Shown here: positions 47,719 to 57,535 of the stretch, piece by piece | How positions within the stretch are numbered: the first letter of the stretch is position 1 | Layout of the letters: every line of letters begins with the position of its first letter | Assembly: GCF_016464385.1 (NCBI RefSeq) | Contig: NZ_JADMLH010000004.1 | Coordinates: forward strand, 329,099 to 393,098 | Length of the DNA stretch: 64,000 nt | Origin: Nucisporomicrobium flavum | Lineage (GTDB): Bacteria; Actinomycetota; Actinomycetes; Mycobacteriales; Micromonosporaceae | Direction: 5' to 3' | Program-made: the position numbers and the translations under genes | Notes under the pieces: model-generated | The model's input: only the letters and a program-made list of their open reading frames with translations | The model's database searches: none | What the model was told of the DNA's origin: nothing

Positions 47719-48462
47719 ATGGGCGTGGCGCAGCGCAGGCGGCTGGGGGTCTGGCGGCGGCTGGCGGTGATGCTGGTGCTGCCCACCATGTGGGTCTGGA
47801 CCAGGCGCAGCTGGTCGGGCATGGAGAACCTGCCGCCCGGCGGCGGTTTCATCATCGCGCCGAACCACATGTCGCAGTTCGACCCGCTCGTCGTGGCGCA
47901 CTACGTGTACGGGTCCGGCCGGTGGCCGCGCTTCCTCGGCAAGGCCAGCATCTGGAAGGTGCCGTTCGTCGGGTTCATGCTGCGCAAGACCCAGCAGATC
48001 CCGGTCGAGCGCGGCAGTGTGGAGGCGGTGAAGTCCCTGGACTCCCTCATCGAGGCGATCCAGCAGGGCGGTGTCGTGATCATCTACCCGGAGGGCACGA
48101 CCACCCGGGACCCGGACCTGTGGCCGATGCGGGGCAAGACCGGCGCCGCCCGGCTCGCCCTGGTCACCGGTGCGCCGGTGATCCCGATGGCGACCTGGGG
48201 TACGCAGCAGGTGCACGACGTACGGACCAAGAAGATCTCGCTGAAGCCCCGCCGGCCGGTGAGCGTGGCGGCCGGCAAGCCGGTCGACCTGAGCCGCTGG
48301 CAGGGCGAGGCGCCGACCCGGGCGGTGCTCGACCAGATGACCGAGGCGATCCAGCTCGCCGGCCGTGACCTGCTCGCCGACCTGCGCGGCGAGACGCCGC
48401 CGGCCGAGCTCTACCAGGGCCCGGCGCGCCGGCCCTCCGGCCCGGCGGGGATGTCGGCATGA
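47719..48462 (+). CDS. 1-acyl-sn-glycerol-3-phosphate acyltransferase-like (PlsC family)
   Basis: A 247-residue acyltransferase has the HX4D motif in APNHMSQFD (near residue 49) and the substrate motif [11 protein letters not shown]. An N-terminal hydrophobic segment ([17 protein letters not shown]) anchors it. It makes phosphatidate or a related lipid, or acylates a polar head. The start is uncertain: ATG 47719, GTG 47725 or GTG 47701. Its stop overlaps gpsA by four bases, coupling acyl-glycerol and glycerol-3-phosphate synthesis. Confidence 0.88.
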   Translation: MGVAQRRRLGVWRRLAVMLVLPTMWVWTRRSWSGMENLPPGGGFIIAPNHMSQFDPLVVAHYVYGSGRWPRFLGKASIWKVPFVGFMLRKTQQIPVERGSVEAVKSLDSLIEAIQQGGVVIIYPEGTTTRDPDLWPMRGKTGAARLALVTGAPVIPMATWGTQQVHDVRTKKISLKPRRPVSVAAGKPVDLSRWQGEAPTRAVLDQMTEAIQLAGRDLLADLRGETPPAELYQGPARRPSGPAGMSA

Positions 48463-49454
48463 GGCGCTCCGTGGTCCTGGGCGCCGGCGCCTGGGGTACG
48501 GCGTTCGCCAAGATCCTCGCCGAGGCCGGTTCGGAGGTGACGATCTGGGCCCGCCGCGACTCCGTCGCCGCCGCCATCCGGGAGCAGCACACCAACGAGT
48601 TCTCGCTGCCCGGCGTCAAGCTGCCGTCGCGAGTCACCGCCACCAGCGACCTGGCCGCGGCCGTGTCCGGTGCGGAGCTGGTGTTCCTGGCCGTGCCGTC
48701 GCAGACCCTGCGGGGCAACCTGGCCGACTGGGCGGGGCACCTGCCCGGCGACTGCACGCTCGTCTCCCTGATGAAGGGCATCGAGCTGGGGACGACCAAG
48801 CGGATGAGCCAGGTCATCGTGGAGACCGCGGGCGTCGATCCGGACCGCGTCGTGGTGGTGTCCGGGCCCAACCTGGCCCCGGAGATCGCCGCCGAGCAGC
48901 CCGCCGCGACCGTGGTGGCCGGCACCGACCCGGACCGGGCGCAGCTCGTGCAGCAGGCCATCGCTCTGCCGTACATCCGGCCGTACACCAGCGACGACGT
49001 GATCGGCTGCGAGTTGGGCGGGGCGGTCAAGAACGTCATCGCGCTCGCGTACGGGATGGCCCACGCGATGGGCATGGGCGACAACACCAAGGCGTCGCTG
49101 ATCACCCGGGGCCTGGCCGAGACCACCCGGCTCGGGGTGGCGCTGGGTGCCGACCCGATGACGTTCGCGGGTCTCGCGGGGCTGGGCGACCTGGTGGCCA
49201 CCTGCTCGTCGCCGCTGTCGCGCAACCGGACGTTCGGCGAGCACCTGGGCCGCGGCGAGTCGCTCGAGGCGGCGCAGGCGGCGGCGAAGCAGACCGCGGA
49301 GGGCGTGAAGAGCTGCCTGGCGATCCGCGACCTCGCCCGGGCGCACGGCGTCGAGATGCCCATCACGGAGCAGGTCGAGCGCGTCTGCCACGAAGGTGTC
49401 GATCCCCGGGTCGCGGTGAAGCTGCTCATGGGTCGCGAGATGAAGCCGGAGTGA
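48459..49454 (+). CDS. gpsA: Glycerol-3-phosphate dehydrogenase (NAD(P)+)
   Basis: The enzyme makes glycerol-3-phosphate from dihydroxyacetone phosphate for phospholipids. At 331 residues it has an N-terminal Rossmann motif ([17 protein letters not shown]), [12 protein letters not shown] and the catalytic Lys in [16 protein letters not shown], then [16 protein letters not shown] 48459 overlaps the plsC stop. The following gene begins six to eight bases after or overlapping the stop, so a lipid/amino acid operon plsC-gpsA-cgl is probable. Confidence 0.96.
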   Translation: MRRSVVLGAGAWGTAFAKILAEAGSEVTIWARRDSVAAAIREQHTNEFSLPGVKLPSRVTATSDLAAAVSGAELVFLAVPSQTLRGNLADWAGHLPGDCTLVSLMKGIELGTTKRMSQVIVETAGVDPDRVVVVSGPNLAPEIAAEQPAATVVAGTDPDRAQLVQQAIALPYIRPYTSDDVIGCELGGAVKNVIALAYGMAHAMGMGDNTKASLITRGLAETTRLGVALGADPMTFAGLAGLGDLVATCSSPLSRNRTFGEHLGRGESLEAAQAAAKQTAEGVKSCLAIRDLARAHGVEMPITEQVERVCHEGVDPRVAVKLLMGREMKPE

Positions 49455-49459
49455 CGGAG

Positions 49460-50563
49460 ATGGGCGACAAGGGTGACGGCACGCTGGTCGTGCACGCGGG
49501 GCTGCCCGAGCCGGTGCCGGGGGAGCCGTTCCTGCCGGGTCCGGTGTTCGCGGCGCCGTACCACCTGGACCCGGTGAACGGGCCGGGCGAGAACGGGTAC
49601 GGGCGCCCCGACAACCCGACGCGGCGCGCGCTCGAGGCCGCGATCGGTGAGCTGGAGGGCGGGCAGGTCCGGGCGTTCGCGACGGGTCAGGCCGCCATCA
49701 CCGCGCTGCTGCTGTCGGTGCTGCGCTCGGGGGACACCGTGGCGTTGCCCTCCGACGGCTACTTCACCGTCCGCGCCTTCGCCGAGGGGACGCTGCGCGA
49801 CCTGGGCGTGAGCACGGTGCTCGTGCCCACCGCGGGGCCGTACCCGTCGTTCGAGGGCGTACGCCTGGTGTTGCTCGAGACGCCGGCCAACCCGGGCCTG
49901 GACGTCTGCGATGTGCGGGCCGTCTCGGCGGCCGCGCATGCGGCCGGGGCGCTGGTGGCGGTGGACAACACCACGGCGACGCCGCTGGGGCAGCGGCCGC
50001 TGGAGCTGGGCGCCGACCTGGTGGTCGCCTCCGGCACCAAGGCGCTGACCGGGCACTCCGACGTGCTGCTCGGGTACGTGGCGACCGGCGACGAGGACCT
50101 GCTGGCCCGGGTCACGACGTGGCGGGCGCAGACCGGCGGGACCCCGGGCGCCTTCGACTGCTGGCTCGCGCACCGCTCGCTGGCCACGCTGGACCTGCGG
50201 CTGGCCCGGCAGACCGCCAACGCCGCCGCGGTGGCCGGCCTGCTGAGCGGGCGTTCCGACGTGACCGGGGTGCGCTGGCCCGGCCTGTCCACCGACCCGT
50301 CGTACGAGGTCGCCGCCGCCCAGATGCGCCGCATCCCGGGCATCGTCTCGTTCGACCTCGGCAGCGCCGAACGGGTCGCGCGGTTCCTGGAGGCCTCGGA
50401 GCTCGTCTTCGCGGCGACGTCCTTCGGCGGGCTGCACACCACGGCCGACCGGCGCGCGCAGTGGGGTGACGACACCGCGCCCGGCTTCGTACGGCTCTCC
50501 TGTGGCGTCGAGGACACGCCGGACCTGGTCGCCGACCTGAGCGCCGCCCTCGACAAGAGTTGA
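49460..50563 (+). CDS. Cystathionine gamma-lyase-like PLP enzyme
   Basis: A 367-residue Cys/Met-metabolism PLP enzyme has the tetramer-interface NGYGRPDNPTRRALEAAIG, LETPANPGLDVCDV, and the PLP Lys in ASGTKALTGHSDVLLG. The family name in relatives is cystathionine gamma-lyase, but several beta/gamma-lyases share this sequence. ATG 49460 has GGAG eight bases upstream; GTG 49451, overlapping gpsA, is possible. It would convert cystathionine to cysteine. No dedicated sulfur genes lie beside it. Confidence 0.88.
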   Translation: MGDKGDGTLVVHAGLPEPVPGEPFLPGPVFAAPYHLDPVNGPGENGYGRPDNPTRRALEAAIGELEGGQVRAFATGQAAITALLLSVLRSGDTVALPSDGYFTVRAFAEGTLRDLGVSTVLVPTAGPYPSFEGVRLVLLETPANPGLDVCDVRAVSAAAHAAGALVAVDNTTATPLGQRPLELGADLVVASGTKALTGHSDVLLGYVATGDEDLLARVTTWRAQTGGTPGAFDCWLAHRSLATLDLRLARQTANAAAVAGLLSGRSDVTGVRWPGLSTDPSYEVAAAQMRRIPGIVSFDLGSAERVARFLEASELVFAATSFGGLHTTADRRAQWGDDTAPGFVRLSCGVEDTPDLVADLSAALDKS

Positions 50564-50567
50564 CGCT

Positions 50568-50930
50568 GTGACGGAGTGGAGCAGTTTCAGCGGCGCCGAG
50601 GTGACCGCGCTGGCGCAGGGTGAGAGCTTCTTCGCCGCTCCCGGGGAACGGGACTGCCCGGCCTGCGGTTGTCGCAGCGTACGGGCGTACGTGAATGCTC
50701 CGGAGAACGCACGCAGGCCGACCCTGGTCTCGTACGTGTGGTGCACGGCCTGCCGGAAGTTCGTCGGCACCCGGGCGAAGCATCCCGAGGGCCTGGTGTT
50801 TTCCGACCCGCTCGCCGTGCTCGATGCCGCGCAGCGGCGAGAGCTGGAACGCAGTCTCGTCGGCTTCCTCGCCCACCTGGACCGGCTGTGGGACGACGGC
50901 GTGCTGCCGCAGTCGTTCGCCGCCGCCTAA
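50568..50930 (+). CDS. Small zinc-ribbon protein, function unknown
   Basis: A 120-residue protein starts at GTG 50568. CPACGCRSVR (about 30-39) and WCTACRKFVG (about 59-68) form a C-x2-C / C-x2-C zinc ribbon. The C-terminus is helical (AQRRELERSLVGFLAHLDRL). It follows the lyase by four bases and precedes the GntR cassette. The family is unrecognised; a DNA- or protein-binding role is only suggested by the ribbon. Confidence 0.7.
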   Translation: MTEWSSFSGAEVTALAQGESFFAAPGERDCPACGCRSVRAYVNAPENARRPTLVSYVWCTACRKFVGTRAKHPEGLVFSDPLAVLDAAQRRELERSLVGFLAHLDRLWDDGVLPQSFAAA

Positions 50931-50970
50931 AGCCGACACCGCCTTGCGCTCAGGAGTGTCGTGGTTCTAT

Positions 50971-50994
50971 GGTTCGTTACATCAGTAATGAACC
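50971..50994. promoter_or_regulatory. Probable operator of the GntR gene
   Basis: A 24-bp inverted repeat, GGTTCGTTAC / ATCA / GTAATGAACC (one mismatch), lies 20 bp before the GntR start. YtrA-type GntR proteins usually bind such sites in their own promoters. Confidence 0.7.
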
Positions 50995-51014
50995 GCAGAA
51001 CTAAGGAGGCGGTG

Positions 51015-51371
51015 GTGTTCGACGACCGCAGCCCCATCTATCTGCAGATCGCCAATCGGATCAAGGACGAGGTCCTCAGCGGGACGCTGAAGGAGGACGA
51101 CCAGGTCATGTCCACCAACCAGTACGCGGCGTTCTACCAGATCAACCCGGCCACGGCGGCGAAGGGCTTCGCCCAGCTGGTCGACGAGGGAGTGCTCTAC
51201 AAGAAGCGCGGCATCGGCATGTTCGTCACCCCGGACGCGCGCGAGAAGCTGCGTACCCGGCGGCGAGAGCGGTTCTTCACCGACGTCGTCGACCCCATGC
51301 TCGCCGAGGCCCGGATGATCGGCGTTTCCGTCGAGGAGATCAAGCGGCACATCGACGGGGGTGTCCGATGA
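51015..51371 (+). CDS. GntR family (YtrA-type) transcriptional regulator
   Basis: A 118-residue short GntR protein starts at GTG 51015, with AAGGAGG five bases upstream. It begins FDDRSPIYLQIANRIKDEVL and has the winged-helix TNQYAAFYQINPATAAKGFA. The ligand domain is absent, as in the YtrA class linked to ABC transporters. Its stop overlaps the ABC ATPase start as ATGA. The operator upstream suggests self-repression of the three-gene cassette. Confidence 0.93.
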   Translation: MFDDRSPIYLQIANRIKDEVLSGTLKEDDQVMSTNQYAAFYQINPATAAKGFAQLVDEGVLYKKRGIGMFVTPDAREKLRTRRRERFFTDVVDPMLAEARMIGVSVEEIKRHIDGGVR

Positions 51372-52249
51372 TCTCGCTGCGGGACCTCACCGTCCGCTAC
51401 GGCGACACAGTGGCGGTCGACGGCCTCACCACCGACCTCGAGCCCGGCAAGATTTACGGGCTGCTGGGGCGCAACGGCTCCGGCAAGACGAGCCTGCTCA
51501 GCGTGCTCGCGGCGTACCGGAAGGCGGCCGGCGGGTCCGTGACGGTGAACGGCGTGGACCCCTTCGAGAACCCCCAGGCCATGCGCGACACCGTGTTCGT
51601 CCGCGACGCCCCGGACGTGCCGCAGGCCGACCGCGTCGGCAAGGTCCTCGGCTTCTTCGCGCGACTGCGCCCCCGCTGGGACGCGGCATACGCCGACCAC
51701 CTGGCCGACACCTTCGGACTCGACCGCCGCAAGCGGGTCTCGGCGCTGTCGCGGGGGCAGCGGTCGGCCCTCGGCGTCGTCATCGGCCTCGCCACCCGGG
51801 CCCCGCTCACCATCCTCGACGAGGCCTACCTGGGCATGGACGCCGTCGCCCGCAGCGTCTTCCAGCGCGAGCTGCTCGCCGACTACCTCGCCCACCCGCG
51901 CACGATCATCCTCTCCACCCACCTCATCCAGGAGGTCGCGGACCTCTTCGAGGAGGTGCTGATCCTCGACCGCGGCCGCCTCATCGTGCAGGAGGACACC
52001 GACACCTTCCGGTCCCGCGGCGTCGCGGTGACCGGCCCCGAGGAGGCGGTGGAGACCTTTGTGTCGGGGCGTACGGTGCTCGCCCGGCAGAGCCTCGGCG
52101 GCGTCCGCCAGGCCACCCTCTACGGCAGCCTCGACGACGACGAGCAGCGCCGCGCCGGCAGCGCCGGGCTGACCCTGGAGCCGGTCGGCATCCAGGACCT
52201 CTTCGTCCACCTCACCTCGGCAGAGCGAACCCCGGAGGCGGTCCGATGA
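51368..52249 (+). CDS. ABC transporter ATP-binding protein
   Basis: A 293-residue ATPase has Walker A GRNGSGKTSL (near 36), signature LSRGQRS and Walker B LTILDEAYLGMD; the signature is the atypical SRGQ form, and the Walker B Asp-Glu is present. It is the second gene of the GntR cassette. A long C-terminal segment (about 210-293) probably contacts the permease. Such cassettes often respond to cell-envelope stress or antibiotics; the substrate is unknown. Confidence 0.9.
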   Translation: MISLRDLTVRYGDTVAVDGLTTDLEPGKIYGLLGRNGSGKTSLLSVLAAYRKAAGGSVTVNGVDPFENPQAMRDTVFVRDAPDVPQADRVGKVLGFFARLRPRWDAAYADHLADTFGLDRRKRVSALSRGQRSALGVVIGLATRAPLTILDEAYLGMDAVARSVFQRELLADYLAHPRTIILSTHLIQEVADLFEEVLILDRGRLIVQEDTDTFRSRGVAVTGPEEAVETFVSGRTVLARQSLGGVRQATLYGSLDDDEQRRAGSAGLTLEPVGIQDLFVHLTSAERTPEAVR

Positions 52250-52938
52250 AAACCATGGTCCTCACCTCGTTCCTGCGGATGTACCGGCCGCAGATGCTCT
52301 GGTTCGCCGGGTTCCTGGTCGTCGGCGTGGGGCTCGCCGACGCGGTGGTCGCCCGGTTCACCGACCCGCCGTTCAGCCTCTGGATGTTCATCGCCGGGTC
52401 GGCCGTCAAATACTGGCTCGGCGTCGTCGGCGTCACCCTCGTCGCCGTCCACCTGCGGCAGTTCGTGGCGGCCGGCATCACCCGGCGCGACTTCATCGTG
52501 GGCGGGCTGCTCTTCGGCGTGGTCCTGGCCGTCGCCGCCGCGCTGCTGGTGCCGGTCGGGCACGGCTTCGAGGACGCGCTGCGCGGGGGCGCCGGCGGCG
52601 TACCGGCCGACTATCCCCGGTGGTCGGTGCCGGTGGCGGTGAGCGAGTTCGGGCACGTCCTGCCCAGTTGCCTGGCGTACCTGGTCGCGGGCGCCGCCGC
52701 GGGCGCCGGCTTCTACCGCTTCGGCGCGTGGGGCGGGCTGCCGCTGCTCATCCCCGCCCTCGTGCCGGTGGCCGCCGCCGAGGGGCTGCTCGGGCTCGGC
52801 GACAACGGGGAGGTGCTGACCCGCCTGGTGCCGTACGGGATCGCGCTGGCCGTCTCGCTGCTGGCAACCGTGCTCGGCGTGGTCCTGTACCACCGCGAGC
52901 TGCGGCACGCGGCGATCCGCTCGGGGCCGGTGGGCTGA
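52246..52938 (+). CDS. ABC transporter permease
   Basis: A 230-residue membrane protein has about six helices, including FLVVGVGLADAVVARF, FIVGGLLFGVVLAVAAALLV and LAVSLLATVLGVVLYH. It starts at ATG 52246, overlapping the ATPase stop by four bases. There is no recognisable substrate signature. It forms the membrane part of the GntR-controlled transporter. After it, 52971-53046 has a short direct repeat (GGGGGCGAGCCGGCCGTCGCC). Confidence 0.85.
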   Translation: MKTMVLTSFLRMYRPQMLWFAGFLVVGVGLADAVVARFTDPPFSLWMFIAGSAVKYWLGVVGVTLVAVHLRQFVAAGITRRDFIVGGLLFGVVLAVAAALLVPVGHGFEDALRGGAGGVPADYPRWSVPVAVSEFGHVLPSCLAYLVAGAAAGAGFYRFGAWGGLPLLIPALVPVAAAEGLLGLGDNGEVLTRLVPYGIALAVSLLATVLGVVLYHRELRHAAIRSGPVG

Positions 52939-53033
52939 GCGGGTGCAGGGCGGGCGGCCGGCTGCCACGGGGGCGAGCCGGCCGTCGCCGTGCCCGCCTC
53001 AGCGGGGGCGAGCCGGCCGTCGCCGGGTCCGCC

Positions 53034-53540
53034 TCAGCGGGGGCAGGGGGCGAAGCCGCCGTGGGCGATGGCGAAGTCGTACACCCAGGCGCGCTGGGCC
53101 TCCGTGTCCGGCACCGGCAGGCCGCGGGCCTCCGTCACCAGGCGCAGGGCGCGTTCCGGGCCCACGCCGAGCATCACCAGCGTCACGCAGGCCAGCAGCG
53201 TCGACCGGCCGATGCCGGCGAAGCAGTGCGTCACCACGTAGCGGCCCGCCCGTACGTGCGCGGCCAGCCGTACGCCCAGCGCCACGACGTCGTCCGGCAC
53301 CCCGCGGTCCGGGATGGGACACGACACGTGCTGGATGCCCGCGGCGGCCGCGGCCGCCGCGGCGCCGGAGAGGCCGAGGCGGTTCTCCTCGGCCGGGGTG
53401 AGCGCCGACACGACCACGTCCACGCCGGCGGCGGCCAGGGCGGCCATCTCGTCCGCCAGCCGGGCCCCGCCGCGCGGGTGCGCCATGGTCGCCAGCCGGC
53501 CGGGGCCGTGCCAGGCGATCACGTTGAGTGCTGGTCTCAT
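53034..53540 (-). CDS. Dual-specificity protein phosphatase-like protein
   Basis: A 168-residue protein has the P-loop THCFAGIGRST (Cys-x5-Arg) near residue 112 and an upstream WIP/AHPRGGARL-type general-acid segment. It is a compact cytoplasmic DSP. It starts at ATG 53540, divergent from ddl. It belongs to a different subgroup from the phosphatase at 16.8 kb. The substrate is unknown. Confidence 0.85.
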   Translation of the reverse strand: MRPALNVIAWHGPGRLATMAHPRGGARLADEMAALAAAGVDVVVSALTPAEENRLGLSGAAAAAAAAGIQHVSCPIPDRGVPDDVVALGVRLAAHVRAGRYVVTHCFAGIGRSTLLACVTLVMLGVGPERALRLVTEARGLPVPDTEAQRAWVYDFAIAHGGFAPCPR

Positions 53541-53684
53541 CGACTCCCTGTCCCTATATGCCGGGCCGCCGCCCGCCGACTCCAGAATGTGGTTCACGCA
53601 GAGTAGGGTCACCTCCGGCATGCCCGCAGCCCGGTCCCGGCGCGGCAGGCAGCGTAGCGATCCCCGGCAACGAGAGGCCATGTC

Positions 53685-54788
53685 ATGTCGACCCCTCGCA
53701 AAACCCGTGTGGCGATCGTGTTCGGTGGCCGCAGCACCGAGCACGCCATCTCGTGCGTGAGCGCGGGCAGCATCCTGGCCGCCCTCGATCCCGACGAGTA
53801 CGAGGTCGTGCCGGTCGGCATCACCCGCGAGGGCTCCTGGGTGCTCGCCGGTGAGGACCCGGCCCAGCTCGCCATCGAGGGCAACCGGCTGCCGGAGGTC
53901 ACCGCCGCGTCCGGCAGGGCCGTCGTGCTGCCCGCCGACCCCACGTCGAGCGGGCTGATGGTGGTCGACCCCGCCGACGGCGTCGCGGTCCTCTCCGGCG
54001 TCGACGTGGTCTTCCCCGCCCTGCACGGGGCGTACGGCGAGGACGGCACGATCCAGGGGATGCTGGAGATGGCCGGGATCCCGTACGTGGGCGCGAACGT
54101 CTTCGCCTCGGCGGCCGGCATGGACAAGGAGTTCACCAAGAAGCTCGCCGCCGCCGAGGGCATCCCGGTGGGGCCGTACGCGGTGCTGCGCGCCGGCAAC
54201 TCGCTGTCCGATGCGGACAAGGAGCGGCTCGGCCTGCCGGTCTTCGTGAAGCCGTCCCGGGCCGGCTCGTCGTACGGCATCAGCAAGGTCACCGACTGGG
54301 CGGACCTGGACGAGGCGGTCGCCAAGGCCCGGCAGATCGACCCCAAGGTGCTGGTCGAGGCCGCGATCGTGGGCCGTGAGGTGGAGTGCGGGGTGCTCGA
54401 GGGCGAAGCCGGCGGCGCGCCCGAGGCCTCCCTGCTCGCCGAGATCCTCGTCACCACGTCCGACGACGAGTTCTACGACTTCGACGCGAAATACCTGGGC
54501 GACGGCACGCCGTACCAGATCCCGGCCGACCTGAAGCCGGACGTCACCCGCCGCATCCAGGAGTACGCGGCCCGCACGTTCACGGCCCTCGACTGCGCCG
54601 GACTGGCCCGGGTGGACTTCTTCGTCACGGCCGACGACGAGGTGCTGCTCAACGAGATCAACACGATGCCCGGCTTCACGCCGACGTCGATGTTCCCGCT
54701 GATGTGGGCCGCGACGGGCCTGGACTACCCGAAGGTCGTGGACCGGCTGATCCGTACGGCGCTGCGCCGCGGGACCGGCCTGCACTGA
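53685..54788 (+). CDS. ddl: D-alanine--D-alanine ligase
   Basis: This ATP-grasp ligase makes the D-Ala-D-Ala end of peptidoglycan precursors. It is 367 residues. It begins [16 protein letters not shown] and has [32 protein letters not shown] for ATP contact, and [17 protein letters not shown] with the metal-binding Glu/Asn. A serine hydroxyl-directed specificity such as D-Ala-D-Lac (VanA type) is not suggested. The gpsA-ddl-DUF3515 order is conserved in actinobacteria. Confidence 0.96.
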   Translation: MSTPRKTRVAIVFGGRSTEHAISCVSAGSILAALDPDEYEVVPVGITREGSWVLAGEDPAQLAIEGNRLPEVTAASGRAVVLPADPTSSGLMVVDPADGVAVLSGVDVVFPALHGAYGEDGTIQGMLEMAGIPYVGANVFASAAGMDKEFTKKLAAAEGIPVGPYAVLRAGNSLSDADKERLGLPVFVKPSRAGSSYGISKVTDWADLDEAVAKARQIDPKVLVEAAIVGREVECGVLEGEAGGAPEASLLAEILVTTSDDEFYDFDAKYLGDGTPYQIPADLKPDVTRRIQEYAARTFTALDCAGLARVDFFVTADDEVLLNEINTMPGFTPTSMFPLMWAATGLDYPKVVDRLIRTALRRGTGLH

Positions 54789-54795
54789 CCGGCGG

Positions 54796-55431
54796 TCACA
54801 CGCACCCCGACGGCACGCCCTGCGTCACCGACTTGTCGGTCTCCACCACGACGTCGGAGAACTCGTTCGCCCACTGGGCCGGCTGCTCGTACCGCTTCGG
54901 GACGGTGACCTGCACCGGCACCTCACGGTCCATCGTGGTGAACGTGGTGGCGTCGGCCTTCGCGTCGGCGTACCAGCAGACCCGGTTCATGTTCAGCAGC
55001 TCGGTGTCGAGCGGCACGCAGCCGGACCCGGTCTCGTCGAGCGACGTGCACATCACCGGCCGGGTGACCCCGCAGGCGACCGTGATGGGCGGCTCGCCGT
55101 AGGCGGCGTTCTGCTCCGGGCCGGCGCTGACCTTGCGCGCGGGCAGATCGCGGACCTTCACCGGAAGCTGCGACGTGACGGCGAGGCAGACAGAGGCCGG
55201 GCGCTCGCCCAGCTTCGGCGCCGGCATCTGCACGGGCGTGTCCGGCACCACCGCGGGCTGCGTCGCCGCCGGCTTCGCCTTCGGCTCGTCCGGCGAGATC
55301 TGCGTGAAGATGCCCCACCCCACGAGCAGAGCCACCGGTACGGCCACGACAGTCGCCCAGAGGGCGGCGCTACGCGTCACCGGATCCTTGGCGGGGGGCT
55401 GCTTGCCCGGGCGGGTCTCCACATCGACCAT
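54796..55431 (-). CDS. DUF3515 family membrane-anchored protein
   Basis: A 211-residue protein has one N-terminal helix (ALWATVVAVPVALLVGWGIF, about 24-43) and an extracytoplasmic domain with six Cys, including CLAVTSQLPV and ACGVTRPVMC. This is the DUF3515 family, restricted to actinobacteria and almost always beside ddl. It may act in the envelope; its role is unknown. It ends seven bases from the ddl stop, tail to tail. Confidence 0.9.
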   Translation of the reverse strand: MVDVETRPGKQPPAKDPVTRSAALWATVVAVPVALLVGWGIFTQISPDEPKAKPAATQPAVVPDTPVQMPAPKLGERPASVCLAVTSQLPVKVRDLPARKVSAGPEQNAAYGEPPITVACGVTRPVMCTSLDETGSGCVPLDTELLNMNRVCWYADAKADATTFTTMDREVPVQVTVPKRYEQPAQWANEFSDVVVETDKSVTQGVPSGCV

Positions 55432-55432
55432 G

Positions 55433-55666
55433 TCAGAGATTTACCACGGAGCACGTCACCGTCCGGGTGATGCCCGGCACGTACTGGATTTTGCTCACAA
55501 TCATCCGGCCGAGCTCGTCGACGCTGTGCCCCTCGGCGAGCACGACCACGTCGTACGGCCCGGTGACAGCGTCGCACCGGACCACCCCGGCGATCTTGGA
55601 GATGGCCGCGGCCACGTCACGGGCCTTCCCGACCTCGGTCTGGATGAGGATGTATGCCTGGACCAC
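55433..55666 (-). CDS. Stand-alone AsnC/Lrp ligand-binding (RAM) domain protein
   Basis: A 77-residue protein is only the regulatory alpha-beta domain of Lrp/AsnC proteins (AYILIQTEVGKARDVAAAIS, GPYDVVVLAEGHSVDELG). There is no DNA-binding part. Such stand-alone domains bind amino acids and form oligomers. GTG 55666 starts it; it lies one base before the DUF3515 start and is probably co-transcribed with it. Confidence 0.9.
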   Translation of the reverse strand: MVQAYILIQTEVGKARDVAAAISKIAGVVRCDAVTGPYDVVVLAEGHSVDELGRMIVSKIQYVPGITRTVTCSVVNL

Positions 55667-55920
55667 AATCCGACTCCTGTCCGCCGCGCGCCGGTGACCC
55701 GAACGTGAAACTACAGTACGGAGCGCGGTCCTCGCGGCATGCTGAGCGCGCGCACTCGTAAAAGGGGTGAGCGTTACGCCGGCCGTGTGCCCGGCGCGCA
55801 GCCCGGCCGGCTGCCGGAACGACCCGCGGAACCGACCGTGGGACGCCCGCGCGGCCCGGCCGGCTGCGGGACGACCCGCAGGCGATCGGCTCGGCGGGAC
55901 CTGAGGTATCGAGGGGGACG

Positions 55921-56865
55921 GTGGACGTGAGCATCGCGGAGGCGGGAGAGTTCGGGCTGATCGCCCGGATCGTCGCGCGGCTCGGGAGCGGCCCGGCGAG
56001 CCTGCTCGGCCCGGGCGACGACGCGGCGGTGGTGGCCGCCCCGGACAAGCGGGTCGTGGCGTCGACGGACGTCCTCGTGGAGGGCCGGCACTTCCGCCGG
56101 GACTGGTCCAGCGCGGCGGACGTGGGCCGCCGCGCGGCAGCCGCCAACCTCGCGGACATCGCGGCCATGGGTGCCACGCCGACCGCGCTGCTCGTGGCGC
56201 TGTGCGTACCGTCGGACCTGGACCCGGTGTGGGCCGAGGAGCTGGCCGAGGGCCTCTCCGAGGAGGCGGCGAGGACGGGCGCGACGGTGGTGGGCGGCGA
56301 CATGTCGTCGAGCCCCACCCTGACCATCGCGGTCACCGCGCTGGGCGACCTCGGCGGACGAGCCCCGGTGGTGCGCGGCGGGGCGCAACCGGGTGACGTG
56401 GTGGCGCTCGCCGGCCGGACGGGCTATGCCGCGGCGGGCTACACGGTGCTGTCCCGCGGCTTCCGCACCCCGAAGGTGCTCGTGGAGGCGTACCGCAGGC
56501 CGGCCGTCCCGTACGCGCAGGGCCCGGCGGCCGCGGCGGCCGGAGCGACCTCGATGATCGACGTCTCGGACGGCCTGCTCCAGGACCTCGGCCACGTGGC
56601 GACGGCCAGCGTGGTCGGCATAGACATCCGCCGCGACGCCTTCGAGGTCCCGGATCAGATGCGCGACGCGGCGTCGGCGCTGGGCGTCGACCCGTACGTG
56701 TGGCTCCTGGCGGGCGGCGACGACCACGCCCTCGCCGCGACGTTCCCGTCGGCGGCGGTGCTGCCGCCGGAGTGGCGGGTGGTCGGCAGCGTGCACGAGG
56801 GCACGGGGGTGACCGTGGACCGCAAGCCGTGGCAGGGCGGGACGGGGTGGGACCACTTCCGCTGA
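55921..56865 (+). CDS. thiL: Thiamine-monophosphate kinase
   Basis: The enzyme phosphorylates thiamine monophosphate to thiamine diphosphate with ATP and Mg. At 314 residues it begins EFGLIARIVARL, then LGPGDDAAVVAAPD (metal-binding Asp pair), VLVEGRHFRRDW, ANLADIAAMGATPTALLVAL and SMIDVSDGLLQDLGH. The start is GTG 55921, though GTG 55927 has better spacing from GAGGGGG. The 254-bp upstream spacer has two direct copies of a GCCCGGCCGGCTGC-type repeat and no gene. Confidence 0.94.
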   Translation: MDVSIAEAGEFGLIARIVARLGSGPASLLGPGDDAAVVAAPDKRVVASTDVLVEGRHFRRDWSSAADVGRRAAAANLADIAAMGATPTALLVALCVPSDLDPVWAEELAEGLSEEAARTGATVVGGDMSSSPTLTIAVTALGDLGGRAPVVRGGAQPGDVVALAGRTGYAAAGYTVLSRGFRTPKVLVEAYRRPAVPYAQGPAAAAAGATSMIDVSDGLLQDLGHVATASVVGIDIRRDAFEVPDQMRDAASALGVDPYVWLLAGGDDHALAATFPSAAVLPPEWRVVGSVHEGTGVTVDRKPWQGGTGWDHFR

Positions 56866-56915
56866 CCGCCGGGCTGCTTTGTGCCGCCTGGCGCGGCGCC
56901 GGTTAGCGTGGCGGG

Positions 56916-57377
56916 GTGGAGAAGATCAAGATCCGCGAGGCAGGCTTCGGCGACCCCGCGGTGCAGCGCCTCATCGCCGCCGCGATGGCCGAACTCAGCG
57001 CCCGGTACGGCGGCAGCGGCGACGACACCCCCGTCGACGCGTCCCACTTCGCCCCGCCGGACGGTGCGTTCCTCGTGGCGGAGGACGAGACGGGACGCCT
57101 GGTCGGGTGCGCGGGCTGGCGTACCCACGGCGAGGACGCAGAGCTCAAGCGCATGTTCACGGTCGCGGACGCCCGGGGCCGAGGGGTGGCCCGCCAGGTC
57201 CTCACCGCGATCGAGGACTCGGCCCGGGAGCGGGGGCGCAAACGGGTGATTCTCGAGACCGGCGACAAGCAGCCCGAGGCGATCGCCCTGTACGAGAAGT
57301 ACGGGTACGAGCGGATCGAGGACTTCGGCTACTACAAGGGTGAGGAGGGGGTGCTGTCGTACGCCCGCACCCTGTAG
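56916..57377 (+). CDS. GNAT-family N-acetyltransferase
   Basis: A 153-residue GNAT protein has the acetyl-CoA motif ADARGRGVARQVLTAIEDSA (R/Q-x-x-G-x-G/A around residue 90) and YEKYGYERIEDFGYYKG at the end. The N-terminus IREAGFGDPAVQRLI is typical. The acceptor is unknown. It follows thiL by 50 bp on the same strand and is convergent with rpmB. Confidence 0.88.
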   Translation: MEKIKIREAGFGDPAVQRLIAAAMAELSARYGGSGDDTPVDASHFAPPDGAFLVAEDETGRLVGCAGWRTHGEDAELKRMFTVADARGRGVARQVLTAIEDSARERGRKRVILETGDKQPEAIALYEKYGYERIEDFGYYKGEEGVLSYARTL

Positions 57378-57535
57378 CCGCTCCGGGCCGCGCGTGCCTG
57401 TGCGCCCCGGCCGACCCGGGGGTGGCCCGGGCACGCGGCTGGTCGGGCAGACACGCGTAGCCGCCGGGTCACGGGGGACCCGGCGGCTACGGGAAGTGCT
57501 GTTCGGCGGGGGCGGTCAGCCCCGGCGCCCGCGCG

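Noticed and set aside
55739..55930. 63-codon open frame before thiL
   Set aside because: Arg/Pro/Gly-rich, made of a GC repeat, with no ribosome site; it runs into the thiL start in another frame.
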